This document shows, in pieces, positions 33,117-41,735 of a stretch of 64,000 nucleotides of DNA (positions within the stretch are counted from its first letter, which is position 1; each line of letters begins with the position of its first letter). This DNA comes from an uncultured Megasphaera sp. (lineage in GTDB: Bacteria > Bacillota > Negativicutes > Veillonellales > Megasphaeraceae), in contig NZ_UQBH01000001.1 in assembly GCF_900539295.1 (NCBI RefSeq), positions 1-64,000 of the forward strand. The letters run 5' to 3'. The notes beneath the pieces were generated by a model. That model had not been told where the DNA came from. It saw only the letters and a list, made by a program, of their open reading frames with translations, and made no database searches. The position numbers were made by a program, and so were the translations under genes.

Positions 33117-34185
33117 CAACATTTTCAATTCCAAGGCCCGGCCGTTCCGAGAGGACGAGCCGGTCCCCATCATAGGTAATGCCGCCGTGAATCGGGTCTG
33201 CCGCCATGAGGTCGGCTGCATCCAAATCATTTTTCGTAATGACTGCCGTCCCGGCCGACAAGGCCGCTGCCGCCGTGATGCCAATTTTGCATTCCAGCAT
33301 GCAGCCCATCATGCATTCGACACCGGCAGCGTCCGCCATGGCCGCAATGTTAGCCGCCGGTCCGAGGCCGCCGGCCTTCATGAGCTTTATATTCAGCAAG
33401 TCGCAGGCCCGCATGGTCAAGAGGCGAAATACATCGCTCGTACTGAAGGCCGATTCGTCAGCCATGATCAGCGTATCGACATGATCTGTTACCTGCTTCA
33501 GGCCTTCAAAATCTGATGCCCGTACCGGTTGTTCGACGAGCTCAATGGCAAGGTTCGCGTCTTCCATTTTCCGGATAAGGCGGATGGCTTCCTTGGGCTT
33601 CCAGCCCTGATTGGCATCGAGGCGGATGGCGATATCCGGCCCGACAGCTTGTCGAATGGCGGCGACGCGCTGGAAGTCAACGGCACTGTCGATGCCGACT
33701 TTCAGCTTCAAATGATGGTACCCGTCCTGAACGGCTTTTACCGCATCGGCTGCCATGACGTCCGGAGGATTGACGCTGATCGTAAGGTCCGAGGCGATGC
33801 GCTGACGGCGGCCGCCAAAAAAGCGATGGAGGGGCAGGCCGTAGTGCTGGCCGAAGAGATCGTGAACGGCGATGTCGAGGGCCGCCTTGGCCGACGTATT
33901 GTGAACCATAGCCGTTTGAATCGTCTCTAAAATGATTTCGCGGTCGTCAATGTCCATGCCGATCAGTTTCGGCCCGATGACGTTTTGTACAGCAGCTGCT
34001 ACCGATTGGTGACTGTCGCCGGTAATGACGACCGTTGCCGGCGCATTGCCGTAGCCGACGTGACCGTCATCGGTGTGAACTTTTACGACTAAGTCTTCAG
34101 CCACATCGACGCGGCGCAGGGCCGTAATGAAAGGTGTTTTTAAGGGGATGGCAATTTTCCCGACTTCAATTTCTGTAATCTTCAT
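33097..34185 (-). CDS. Dipeptide epimerase (enolase superfamily, L-Ala-D/L-Glu epimerase-like)
   Basis: A 362-residue enolase-superfamily enzyme of the muconate-lactonising subgroup. The catalytic residues are visible: K160 and K162 in LKLKVG, metal ligands D190 (RLDANQ), E218 (LVEQP) and D243 (MADES), and K267 in NIKLMKAGG. The pattern fits L-Ala-D/L-Glu epimerases that recycle murein peptides. It starts 9 nt after the HAD gene and is the last gene of the his transcript. An AGGA lies 7 nt before ATG 34185. The precise dipeptide is not determinable. Confidence 0.88.
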   Translation of the reverse strand: MKITEIEVGKIAIPLKTPFITALRRVDVAEDLVVKVHTDDGHVGYGNAPATVVITGDSHQSVAAAVQNVIGPKLIGMDIDDREIILETIQTAMVHNTSAKAALDIAVHDLFGQHYGLPLHRFFGGRRQRIASDLTISVNPPDVMAADAVKAVQDGYHHLKLKVGIDSAVDFQRVAAIRQAVGPDIAIRLDANQGWKPKEAIRLIRKMEDANLAIELVEQPVRASDFEGLKQVTDHVDTLIMADESAFSTSDVFRLLTMRACDLLNIKLMKAGGLGPAANIAAMADAAGVECMMGCMLECKIGITAAAALSAGTAVITKNDLDAADLMAADPIHGGITYDGDRLVLSERPGLGIENVEGWTLF

Positions 34186-34194
34186 ACATAAGTC

Positions 34195-35313
34195 CTATAC
34201 TAAAATATCTAAAATATCCTCAACAGCCGTGACGACATGGGAAACCCGTTCCTGTTCAAACATAGCTCTGGCATCGGCTCCGTCGATACCGGTCAAAGTC
34301 CCTATCATGACGGCACCCAAGGCTTTGGCACACCACACATCGGCCAGGGAGTCGCCGACGACATAGTACGTACCTTCTTTAAAGTCTTTCATGCGGCTCA
34401 CATAGTCGCCGTAGTGAGCCTTATCTTTCCCAAAGGCCCCCAAACAATAAACGAAAGGATTCGGCTTATCGAGGGACAGGTGCAGCATGCCTTCAGCTTC
34501 TTCGACGTCACTGTAGGTTGCCACGTAGTGTTCATCAAATTCTGCCAGCCAGCCATACGTACGGAAGGGGATTTCCATTTCTGCCCGCGACCGCCCCGTC
34601 GCGATAGCGATGTCGTAGCCCCGGCGTTTGAGCTCGCGAAACATCGAGCGGATGCCGTCGACCGTACCCAAGGGCTCTTCCCGCGTGAGAAAGCCCGTCT
34701 TTCCCGGCGCATAAGGCTTTTTCCCATAAGTCTGCTCATAGAGATCATCGCCGAAGTACCAGTCCTGGAAGGCTTCAAAAGCCAACTCCCATAAGGGCGA
34801 ATGAAGGGGCGTCCACTGCCTCGTCCCCTCGCCCAGCGACGCAGCAACGGCTTCCGTCAGATACGAAAAGACATCGTCCTTACCGGCCTCATCCGGTACG
34901 GCTTCAGCCAGACGCTCATAGACGTCATCGGCAGTCGGCAGGTCATACTCCTGTAATAACGCTCCCAGCTGCCGGATCTCGTCATGACTATCTAAGGTGA
35001 TATCGGCGATACGGCGATCTCCCTTATAAGACTCTAAAAGGATCCACAAGGTGACGACCAAATGGGCGTGAACCATGTCCCAGTTGCTGTTGACGCCGTG
35101 TTTCTTGAGCCACAGTAAGATGACATCGTCCTTCCAAAACCGCCGGCGAAGGCTGTCAATGGCGTCATCACTGAGATCGGCCGTAATCGATTCATGGCCT
35201 AAATTCATGTACCGATCACTTCCGTACCATTCCCAAAGGACCAGGGCCGATACGTCAAAATATCTTTTTTCACTGAGTAAGACGCCGTCGACGTCAAAAA
35301 TTACTTTTTTCAT
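34195..35313 (-). CDS. HAD-superfamily phosphatase with a large cap; candidate histidinol-phosphatase
   Basis: A 372-residue HAD protein. Motif I is FDVDGVLL (Asp7, Asp9), the motif II Thr lies in IAIATGRSR, the motif III Lys is probably the one in LDKPNPF, and motif IV is VVGDSLADV. About 190 residues sit between motif I and the core region, a much larger cap than in usual HAD phosphatases. It starts 14 nt after hisIE, in the operon. Since HisB here is monofunctional and no HisN/HisK gene is seen, this protein could supply histidinol-phosphatase. That is inference from context; the cap does not resemble the HisB-N type. Confidence 0.75.
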   Translation of the reverse strand: MKKVIFDVDGVLLSEKRYFDVSALVLWEWYGSDRYMNLGHESITADLSDDAIDSLRRRFWKDDVILLWLKKHGVNSNWDMVHAHLVVTLWILLESYKGDRRIADITLDSHDEIRQLGALLQEYDLPTADDVYERLAEAVPDEAGKDDVFSYLTEAVAASLGEGTRQWTPLHSPLWELAFEAFQDWYFGDDLYEQTYGKKPYAPGKTGFLTREEPLGTVDGIRSMFRELKRRGYDIAIATGRSRAEMEIPFRTYGWLAEFDEHYVATYSDVEEAEGMLHLSLDKPNPFVYCLGAFGKDKAHYGDYVSRMKDFKEGTYYVVGDSLADVWCAKALGAVMIGTLTGIDGADARAMFEQERVSHVVTAVEDILDILV

Positions 35314-35327
35314 AAGACTCCTTTTTC

Positions 35328-36041
35328 TTAAAACGTCTTATCTAAATGGCCGACGGTCTTCTTATTCCCCTTGACATGAGACCGTTCTTCCAATACTTTC
35401 ATGACGTCGTTGACCGTAACCCCTGTATCTTCCCACAAGACAGCCAGGTGATACAGTAAGTCAGCCGACTCCTTGCAGACTTCGAGTCGAAGGTCGGCAG
35501 CTTTTTCGGAGTCATCATCAGAAACGGGATCGGCGTTCTTGGCCGCAATGATGACTTCGGCCGACTCTTCGCCGATTTTCTTGCAAATTTTATCAATACC
35601 CGTCTGCAGCAAGTAGGACGTGTAGGATTTTTCCGTCGGATGAACCCGTTTATCACTGATTTCCTGACTGAGATCGGACAAGATGGACAGGCTTCCGGTA
35701 TAGCTTTTTTCCCATTCCGTCATAGCGCGGAAGAAACACGATTTATGGCCTGTATGGCAGGCGGCGCCGATTTGATCGACAGTCAATAAAATCGTGTCGG
35801 CATCGCAGTCGACGGCAATGGAGCGGACGCGCTGAAAATGGCCCGACGTTTCGCCCTTGTGCCACAGTTCATTTCGGCTGCGGCTGTAATACCAGGCATC
35901 ACCGATTTCAACGGTGCGCCGCAGGGCTTCTTCATTCATATAAGCTACCATCAGGATTTTCCCGCTGCAGCCTTCCTGGACGACGGCCGGGACCAGTCCC
36001 CGACTGTCAAATTTTATATCTTTCATCGATACACTATCCAT
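35328..36041 (-). CDS. hisIE: Bifunctional phosphoribosyl-AMP cyclohydrolase / phosphoribosyl-ATP pyrophosphatase
   Basis: A 237-residue fusion. The HisI part (about 1-115) has MVAYMNEEAL, SRSRNELWHKGETSG, and the zinc site AVDCDADTIL with HTGHKSCF. The HisE part (about 125-225) has the MazG-like KICKKIGEESAEVIIAAKN and ADLLYHLAVL helices. It performs steps 2 and 3 of histidine synthesis. ATG 36041 follows the hisF stop directly, with GAGGGG about 11 nt upstream. Confidence 0.95.
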   Translation of the reverse strand: MDSVSMKDIKFDSRGLVPAVVQEGCSGKILMVAYMNEEALRRTVEIGDAWYYSRSRNELWHKGETSGHFQRVRSIAVDCDADTILLTVDQIGAACHTGHKSCFFRAMTEWEKSYTGSLSILSDLSQEISDKRVHPTEKSYTSYLLQTGIDKICKKIGEESAEVIIAAKNADPVSDDDSEKAADLRLEVCKESADLLYHLAVLWEDTGVTVNDVMKVLEERSHVKGNKKTVGHLDKTF

Positions 36042-36806
36042 TTATACTTCTGCCCCTCTCATGGGAATTCCCTGTTCCTGTAAATAGACCTTTAAATCGG
36101 GAATGTCGATTTGGCCAAAGTGAAATACCGAAGCTGCCAAGGCGGCATCGACGCCGGTATCGAAGACGTCCTTGAAATCCTGCATCGTACCGGCCCCGCC
36201 GGAGGCAATGATCGGCACGGGAAGTTCCGCTGCCAGGCGGCGGTTCAATTCCAAGTCAAAGCCGGCCTTTTCCCCGTCGGCATCCATGGAATTCATGCAG
36301 ATTTCGCCGGCCCCTAAGGCGACGCCCTGCTTAGCCCAGGCCATGGCGTCGATGCCCGTATTCTTGCGGCCCCCTTCGACGTATACCTGCCAGCTGCCAT
36401 GACTGTCGCGCTTGGCGTCGATAGATAGGACGACGCACTGGCTGCCGAAGCGCTGGGCGGCTTCACGAATCAACTCCGGACGCAGGACAGCTGCCGAGTT
36501 GACTGACACTTTATCGGCCCCGGCCCGCAGTACCTGGTGGAAATCGTCGATACTTCTGATACCGCCGCCGATTGTAAAGGGTATGGTTATCGTTTCGGCC
36601 ACGGCGCGGACGACGTCGAGAAAAATCTGGCGCTTTTCATGGGTCGCCGTAATATCGTAAAAAACGAGTTCGTCGGCCAGCTGGTCGGAATAGAATTTCC
36701 CCAAACTGACCGGATCGTCGACATCCTGCAGGTGTTTAAACTGACGGCCCTTGACGACGCGGCCGTTGCGGACGTCGAGGCAGGGCACAATTCGTTTTGC
36801 CAACAT
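36042..36806 (-). CDS. hisF: Imidazole glycerol phosphate synthase, cyclase subunit
   Basis: A 254-residue TIM barrel. The N-terminus MLAKRIVPCLDVRNGRVVKG contains the catalytic Asp11, and Asp in the IASGGAGT half is the partner region. It cyclises PRFAR with ammonia from HisH to give IGP and AICAR. It begins 1 nt after hisA, with a GGGGGG ribosome binding site inside hisA's end. Confidence 0.96.
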   Translation of the reverse strand: MLAKRIVPCLDVRNGRVVKGRQFKHLQDVDDPVSLGKFYSDQLADELVFYDITATHEKRQIFLDVVRAVAETITIPFTIGGGIRSIDDFHQVLRAGADKVSVNSAAVLRPELIREAAQRFGSQCVVLSIDAKRDSHGSWQVYVEGGRKNTGIDAMAWAKQGVALGAGEICMNSMDADGEKAGFDLELNRRLAAELPVPIIASGGAGTMQDFKDVFDTGVDAALAASVFHFGQIDIPDLKVYLQEQGIPMRGAEV

Positions 36807-36807
36807 C

Positions 36808-37524
36808 TTACATCCCCCCTAAACTGCGGATTTCAGCCATGGTAATCTTCCCCTCGTACAGCGCTTTTCCGGTAATAGCTCCGTAGATGCCCATGGACTG
36901 CAGCTTCTTCAAATCATCGATACTGCTCATGCCGCCGGAAGCGATGAGGCGGATGTAAGGCAGCTGCTGGAGCTGGCCGAGCATGGTAAAATTCGGGCCC
37001 GTCAGCATGCCGTCACGGCTGATATCGGTATAAATCAGGGTGTTGATACCGAGGTCCAGCATGGACTGAGCAAAAGGCAGAACGCGTTTATCGCTGCCGT
37101 CGACCCAGCCGCGAGTAGCGACGACGTCTTCCTTAGCATCGATGGATACGGCCAAAGAAGAGCCGTACTTTTTAGCCATGGCGGCCATAAAATCCGGATC
37201 TTCTACAGCCTTAGAGCCTATGATGACCCGGTTGACACCGGCCTCTAAATAAGTTTCAATCGCTTCTTCACTACGGATGCCTCCGCCGACTTCGACAGGA
37301 ATATCGACGGCTTCACAAATTTCGCCGATAAGCGCGGCGTTGGCAAGACTCCCGGAAAAAGCACCGTCCAGATCGACGACGTGGAGAAAGAGAGCGCCTT
37401 CATCAGCCCACTTTACGGCGGCTTCAACGGGATTGTCAAAATAGGTCGTACTGTCGTCCTTTACGCCTTGGCGCAGGCGGACGGCACGGCCGTTTTGGAT
37501 ATCAATAGCGGGAAATACAATCAT
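36808..37524 (-). CDS. hisA: ProFAR isomerase
   Basis: A 238-residue TIM barrel, HisA. MIVFPAIDIQNGRAVRLRQG carries the catalytic Asp8 and the second acid lies in YTDISRDGML. It isomerises ProFAR to PRFAR. ATG 37524 lies 7 nt after AAGGA, inside the last codons of hisH; codons upstream of it are not HisA-like. Confidence 0.96.
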   Translation of the reverse strand: MIVFPAIDIQNGRAVRLRQGVKDDSTTYFDNPVEAAVKWADEGALFLHVVDLDGAFSGSLANAALIGEICEAVDIPVEVGGGIRSEEAIETYLEAGVNRVIIGSKAVEDPDFMAAMAKKYGSSLAVSIDAKEDVVATRGWVDGSDKRVLPFAQSMLDLGINTLIYTDISRDGMLTGPNFTMLGQLQQLPYIRLIASGGMSSIDDLKKLQSMGIYGAITGKALYEGKITMAEIRSLGGM

Positions 37525-37528
37525 GGTC

Positions 37529-38146
37529 TCATCCTTCCTGCGTAACGTAATCGATGACATTTTTAAGGAGCTGTTCGCCTACACGGCCGCTCTTTTCCGG
37601 ATGGAACTGGAATCCCAGAACGTTGTCCAGGCCGCAGATGGCCGGCACCGATTCGCCGTAGTCCGCCGTGGCAATGACATCGGGCGTCGTCGCCGGTGAC
37701 TTATGATAAGAATGGACGAAATAGACGTAAGGTTCCTTTGGAAGGTCCTTCTTAAGCCAGTGGTCCTGTTGAAACTCCAAGGCATTCCAGCCCATGTGAG
37801 GGATCTTCAGCTTAGTGTGGAAGGGTACGACATCACCGGGCAGAAAACCTAAGCAGGGATGTGTTCCGTCTTCAAAGCTCTTTTCAAAGAGGAGCTGCAT
37901 CCCCAGGCAGACGCCCATAAAGAACTTCCCGGCCTTCACTTGTTCCTGAAGGAGGGGGATGAGGTCGAATTTTTCCAAATTTCCCATGGCATCGCGGACG
38001 GCACCGACGCCGGGGAGTTCGATGAGGTCGGCATCGCGGATGACAGCCGCATCGCGGGTAATGGAAGCTTCGATGCCGAGGCGCTTCCAGGCATTATATA
38101 CATTGGCCAGATTTCCGACTTCATAGTCAATAACGGCAATCTTCAT
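37529..38146 (-). CDS. hisH: Imidazole glycerol phosphate synthase, glutamine amidotransferase subunit
   Basis: A 205-residue class I glutamine amidotransferase. The nucleophile Cys lies in FFMGVCLGMQLL, the His/Glu pair in QFHPEKS near the C-terminus. It supplies ammonia to HisF. Its ATG overlaps the hisB stop by 1 nt, with GGGGG 7 nt upstream. Confidence 0.96.
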   Translation of the reverse strand: MKIAVIDYEVGNLANVYNAWKRLGIEASITRDAAVIRDADLIELPGVGAVRDAMGNLEKFDLIPLLQEQVKAGKFFMGVCLGMQLLFEKSFEDGTHPCLGFLPGDVVPFHTKLKIPHMGWNALEFQQDHWLKKDLPKEPYVYFVHSYHKSPATTPDVIATADYGESVPAICGLDNVLGFQFHPEKSGRVGEQLLKNVIDYVTQEG

Positions 38147-38730
38147 TACAACACCCCCTTTGTCGATAAGACACTGTTTTCATCGCCGTCAATGCGGACG
38201 GCTTCCTTCAAGGCGTGGCCCAAGGCTTTAAAGACCGACTCGACGATGTGATGGGCGTTTTCGCCGTATAAGTTGGTCACGTGAAGGTTCATGCGGCCGT
38301 GAACGGAGAGGGCGTAGAGAAATTCCCGGAGCATTTCCGTTTCAAAGGCGCCGATTCGTTCTACCTTCAGCTTCACATCGTAGACGAGGTACGGCCGGCC
38401 GCTGAGGTCGATGACGACCCGCGTCAAAGCTTCATCCATAGGGCAGTAGAACATGCCGTAACGGTGAATTCCCTTCTTGTCACCCAAAGCCTTGGTCAAA
38501 ACATCGCCAAAGACGATGGCCAAATCTTCCAGGACATGATGCGTGTCGACATCGAGATCGCCGTGGACGTGAAGGGTAATATCCATGCCGCTGTGGCAGG
38601 CCAAAAGGTTCATCATGTGGTCGAAAAAGCCGATGCCCGTCGACCCGCCAAAAGTTCCGGACCCGTCGACATTGAGAGATACGGCAATCTGCGTTTCCGC
38701 CGTTTCCCGTTCAACTTGAGCGCTACGCAT
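38146..38730 (-). CDS. hisB: Imidazoleglycerol-phosphate dehydratase (monofunctional)
   Basis: A 194-residue HisB dehydratase with the metal-binding motifs GFFDHMMNLLACHSG, DTHHVLEDLAI and ENAHHIVES. There is no N-terminal HAD phosphatase domain, so a separate histidinol-phosphatase is needed. It starts inside the end of hisC (8-nt overlap). Confidence 0.96.
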   Translation of the reverse strand: MRSAQVERETAETQIAVSLNVDGSGTFGGSTGIGFFDHMMNLLACHSGMDITLHVHGDLDVDTHHVLEDLAIVFGDVLTKALGDKKGIHRYGMFYCPMDEALTRVVIDLSGRPYLVYDVKLKVERIGAFETEMLREFLYALSVHGRMNLHVTNLYGENAHHIVESVFKALGHALKEAVRIDGDENSVLSTKGVL

Positions 38731-39799
38731 CGTTCTTCACCCCTTCCTTCAGAACAGCGACGACCTTTTTGACGACGTCTTCCGTCGTAATGGTAATCCG
38801 CAGGCAGTTTTTAAGGTTGCCGGCCTTATAAGAGCGGACGGAAATGTCGGCATCGCGAAGAGCCTTATCCATAGCCGGCCCGTCAGGGACACGGATTAAG
38901 ACGAAGTTGGTTGCACTGGGATAAACCGTAATTTCCGGTACATCCGCCAACGATTTGCAGAAAACATCGCGGGCCGCCAGGGTCGGCGGCACATTATGGG
39001 CCAAGATTTCATCGGCATATTCCAAGGCTGCCAAAGCCGCATTTTGAGACAAGACATTCAGATTATAGACCAGCTTTGTGAGGCTCAAAGCATCGATGAC
39101 GGCTTTTTGCGCGACGCCGTAACCGACGCGGCAGCCCGCCAAACCGAAGGCCTTGGACAAGGTACGGATGACGATGAGGTTGTCGTATTGGGAAAGCTTG
39201 GTGATGATGCTGGGCACTCCGGAAAACTCCAAGTAGGCTTCATCGACGACGACAGGATTTTCCGAGGCCTGAAGAACGGCTTCCACGTAGGGCAGGGGCA
39301 GCAGTTCGCCCGTGGGGTTGTTCGGATTGCATAGGACGGTCACCTTGGGCTGCAGTTCCTTCACTTTTGCAAGGAACCCGTCGCAGTCGCGGCGATAGCC
39401 GTCGAGGTCGGATACGGTAACGATCTCAGCCCCGAGAACTTCGGCATCGAGGCCGTAAATATCGAAAGTCGGCGTATGGGTGAGCAGGATATCGCCGGGA
39501 TTGAGGAAGGTGTTCATAATCAGGCTGATGATTTCATCGCCGCCGTTGCCGACCAGGATTTCATCAGGCCCGCAGCCGGCGTATTTGGCCAGAGCCCCCC
39601 GCAGTTCATTGGCAAATGGATCCGGATAGTGATAAGACGGCGTCTTTTCCATGCGGGCCATAAAGGCTGCCTTTACTTTTGGAAAATCAAAGACATTGTA
39701 GGGACTTTCATTAGCATCAATGACGATTTTTTCATTTATTTCCGGAGCCGCATAGGGCTTAAAAGATTGGATGGTCCGGCGAAGCCACTTATTATTCAT
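38723..39799 (-). CDS. hisC: Histidinol-phosphate aminotransferase
   Basis: A 358-residue class I/II PLP aminotransferase. Landmarks are IDANESPYNV, CNPNNPTGE, VVDEAYLEFSG and the PLP-lysine stretch RTLSKAFGLAGCRVGYG. It converts imidazole acetol-phosphate to histidinol-phosphate. The start lies within the last codons of hisD (8-nt overlap) behind AGGAGGAG. Confidence 0.95.
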   Translation of the reverse strand: MNNKWLRRTIQSFKPYAAPEINEKIVIDANESPYNVFDFPKVKAAFMARMEKTPSYHYPDPFANELRGALAKYAGCGPDEILVGNGGDEIISLIMNTFLNPGDILLTHTPTFDIYGLDAEVLGAEIVTVSDLDGYRRDCDGFLAKVKELQPKVTVLCNPNNPTGELLPLPYVEAVLQASENPVVVDEAYLEFSGVPSIITKLSQYDNLIVIRTLSKAFGLAGCRVGYGVAQKAVIDALSLTKLVYNLNVLSQNAALAALEYADEILAHNVPPTLAARDVFCKSLADVPEITVYPSATNFVLIRVPDGPAMDKALRDADISVRSYKAGNLKNCLRITITTEDVVKKVVAVLKEGVKNDA

Positions 39800-41081
39800 C
39801 GATTCTCCTCCTTACAGCCAGGCCGTGCGCCTGTAATCCTTCGACATTGGCAAAGCGGATGACCTTATCGGCGACGGCTTCAAAGGCTTCCTTATTATAA
39901 GACAAGAGACTGCTTCGCTTGACGAAATCATAGACGCCGAGAGGCGATGAAAAGGCAGCCGTCCCCATAGTCGGCAGGGTATGGTTGGGTCCTGCAAAGT
40001 AATCGCCCAAGGGTTCCGTCGTGTAGGGACCGATGAAGACAGCCCCGGCGTTGACGATTTTCTCAGCGTAGGCTTCGGCATCGCTAAAGGCGATTTCCAA
40101 ATGTTCCGGTGCAATGAGATTCATGATGTCGACGGCCTGATCCTTATTCTTGACGATGAAGAATTTAGCGTATTTTTCAATCGATTCCGAAGCGATATCT
40201 TTTCGCGGCAGTTCTTCTAACTGGCGTGCGATTTCGCGTTCCACTGCACTGGCAAAAGAGGCACTGGGCGTGACCAAAAATACGGCAGCCCGACGGTCGT
40301 GTTCAGCTTGGGCCAAGAGATCGGCAGCAATCCAAACCGGGTTGGCATCGTGGTCGGCCAGAACGCCAACTTCACTGGGGCCGGCAATCATGTCGATGCC
40401 GACAGTGCCGAAGACCAGCCGTTTGGCCATGGCCACATAGGCGTTTCCCGGGCCGACGATTTTAAAGACCGGATCGATGGATTCCGTTCCGTAAGCAGCG
40501 GCAGCAATGCCCTGGGCCCCGCCGACTTTGTAGATTTCCGTCGCACCGGCAACGTGGGCCGCTGCCAGGATATAAGGATTGACCGAACCGTCTTTAGCAG
40601 GAGGCGTAAAGACAGCAATCGACGGGACGCCGGCAACGTGAGCCGGAATCGTATCCATGAGGACCGTCGACGGATAGGCCGCCGTGCCGCCGGGCACATA
40701 GACGCCGACGCGCTGGATGGGCGTAAACTTAGCACCCAGGCGGACGCCGGGACGGAAGGTATCAAACCAGGTCTTTTCTACCTGTCGTTCGTGATACGCC
40801 CGGATATTGGCCGCCCCTTCTTCGAGGATACTCATAAATTCGGGCCCGACGGCCGCGACGGCTTTCTCTATCTCTTCCGGAGATACCAGAAAGTCTTCGA
40901 TGTCGACGCCATCAAATTGTTTTGTATAAGCACGAACAGCGGCGTCGCCGCCCTGTTCGATATCGGCTAAAATTTTTTCTACAGCCTTGCGGATATCTTC
41001 ACTTTCTGCCTGATCGCGCCGGGTAATGCGGCGAATATCGCGCAAGGTCAGCCCCTTATCGGGTACATCTATCCATTCCAC
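39792..41081 (-). CDS. hisD: Histidinol dehydrogenase
   Basis: A 429-residue zinc enzyme that oxidises histidinol to histidine in two NAD-dependent steps. Landmarks are YVPGGTAAYPSTVLM, DMIAGPSEVGVLAD, and NHTLPTMGTAAFSSPLGV with the zinc-site His. The start is GTG 41081, with GGGGGG 7 nt upstream. It lies 16 nt after hisG. Confidence 0.96.
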   Translation of the reverse strand: MEWIDVPDKGLTLRDIRRITRRDQAESEDIRKAVEKILADIEQGGDAAVRAYTKQFDGVDIEDFLVSPEEIEKAVAAVGPEFMSILEEGAANIRAYHERQVEKTWFDTFRPGVRLGAKFTPIQRVGVYVPGGTAAYPSTVLMDTIPAHVAGVPSIAVFTPPAKDGSVNPYILAAAHVAGATEIYKVGGAQGIAAAAYGTESIDPVFKIVGPGNAYVAMAKRLVFGTVGIDMIAGPSEVGVLADHDANPVWIAADLLAQAEHDRRAAVFLVTPSASFASAVEREIARQLEELPRKDIASESIEKYAKFFIVKNKDQAVDIMNLIAPEHLEIAFSDAEAYAEKIVNAGAVFIGPYTTEPLGDYFAGPNHTLPTMGTAAFSSPLGVYDFVKRSSLLSYNKEAFEAVADKVIRFANVEGLQAHGLAVRRRIDE

Positions 41082-41097
41082 GTTGATTCCCCCCTAC

Positions 41098-41733
41098 TTA
41101 TGCCTTCATGCTGTGCTGACGGATGACTTCCATGAGCAGCTGAATGTCACGGTACTTCATTTTAAACGAAACGGGATTGCATATCATGCGGGCACTGAAA
41201 TCCATGAAGTAATTCAGGACTTCCAGGCCATTGGCTTTTAACGTATTTCCCGTTTCCACGATGTCGACGATGACGTCGGACAGGCCGACGATCGGTGCTA
41301 ATTCGACAGAACCGTTGAGCTTGATGATGTCCACGCTGTGATGATTGGCTTCAAAGTAATTTCGTGCAATGCGCGGATACTTGGTGCCAATGGTGATGCG
41401 CTTGCTCATGTCGACCTTTTTCCCGGCAATACCGGCGACAGCCATGCGGCAGCAGCCGATGCCGAGGTCCATGACTTCATAGACGTCCGCTCCCGGTGCT
41501 TCTTCAAGAAGGACGTCTTTCCCAACAATGCCGACGTCGGCGGCCCCTCGTTCAACATAGACCGCCACATCGGGGGACTTGACCAAGGTTACCTTGAGCT
41601 GGCCCTTGGCATCTTCAAAAATGAGTCGGCGGCTTTCTTCGGAATACGTCGGAAATTCATAGCCGCTGTCGGCCAGATATTTCATGACTGCTTTATGAAT
41701 GCGGCCCTTAGCCAGGGCAATGTGAATGGCCAT
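41098..41733 (-). CDS. hisG: ATP phosphoribosyltransferase, short form
   Basis: A 211-residue short HisG lacking the C-terminal regulatory domain. MAIHIALAKGRIHK and IVDIVETGNTLKANGL (the PRPP-binding loop) are clear. Short HisG works only with HisZ, which is encoded immediately upstream (2 nt away). It catalyses the committed step and is the usual site of histidine feedback through HisZ. Confidence 0.96.
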   Translation of the reverse strand: MAIHIALAKGRIHKAVMKYLADSGYEFPTYSEESRRLIFEDAKGQLKVTLVKSPDVAVYVERGAADVGIVGKDVLLEEAPGADVYEVMDLGIGCCRMAVAGIAGKKVDMSKRITIGTKYPRIARNYFEANHHSVDIIKLNGSVELAPIVGLSDVIVDIVETGNTLKANGLEVLNYFMDFSARMICNPVSFKMKYRDIQLLMEVIRQHSMKA

Positions 41734-41735
41734 CT

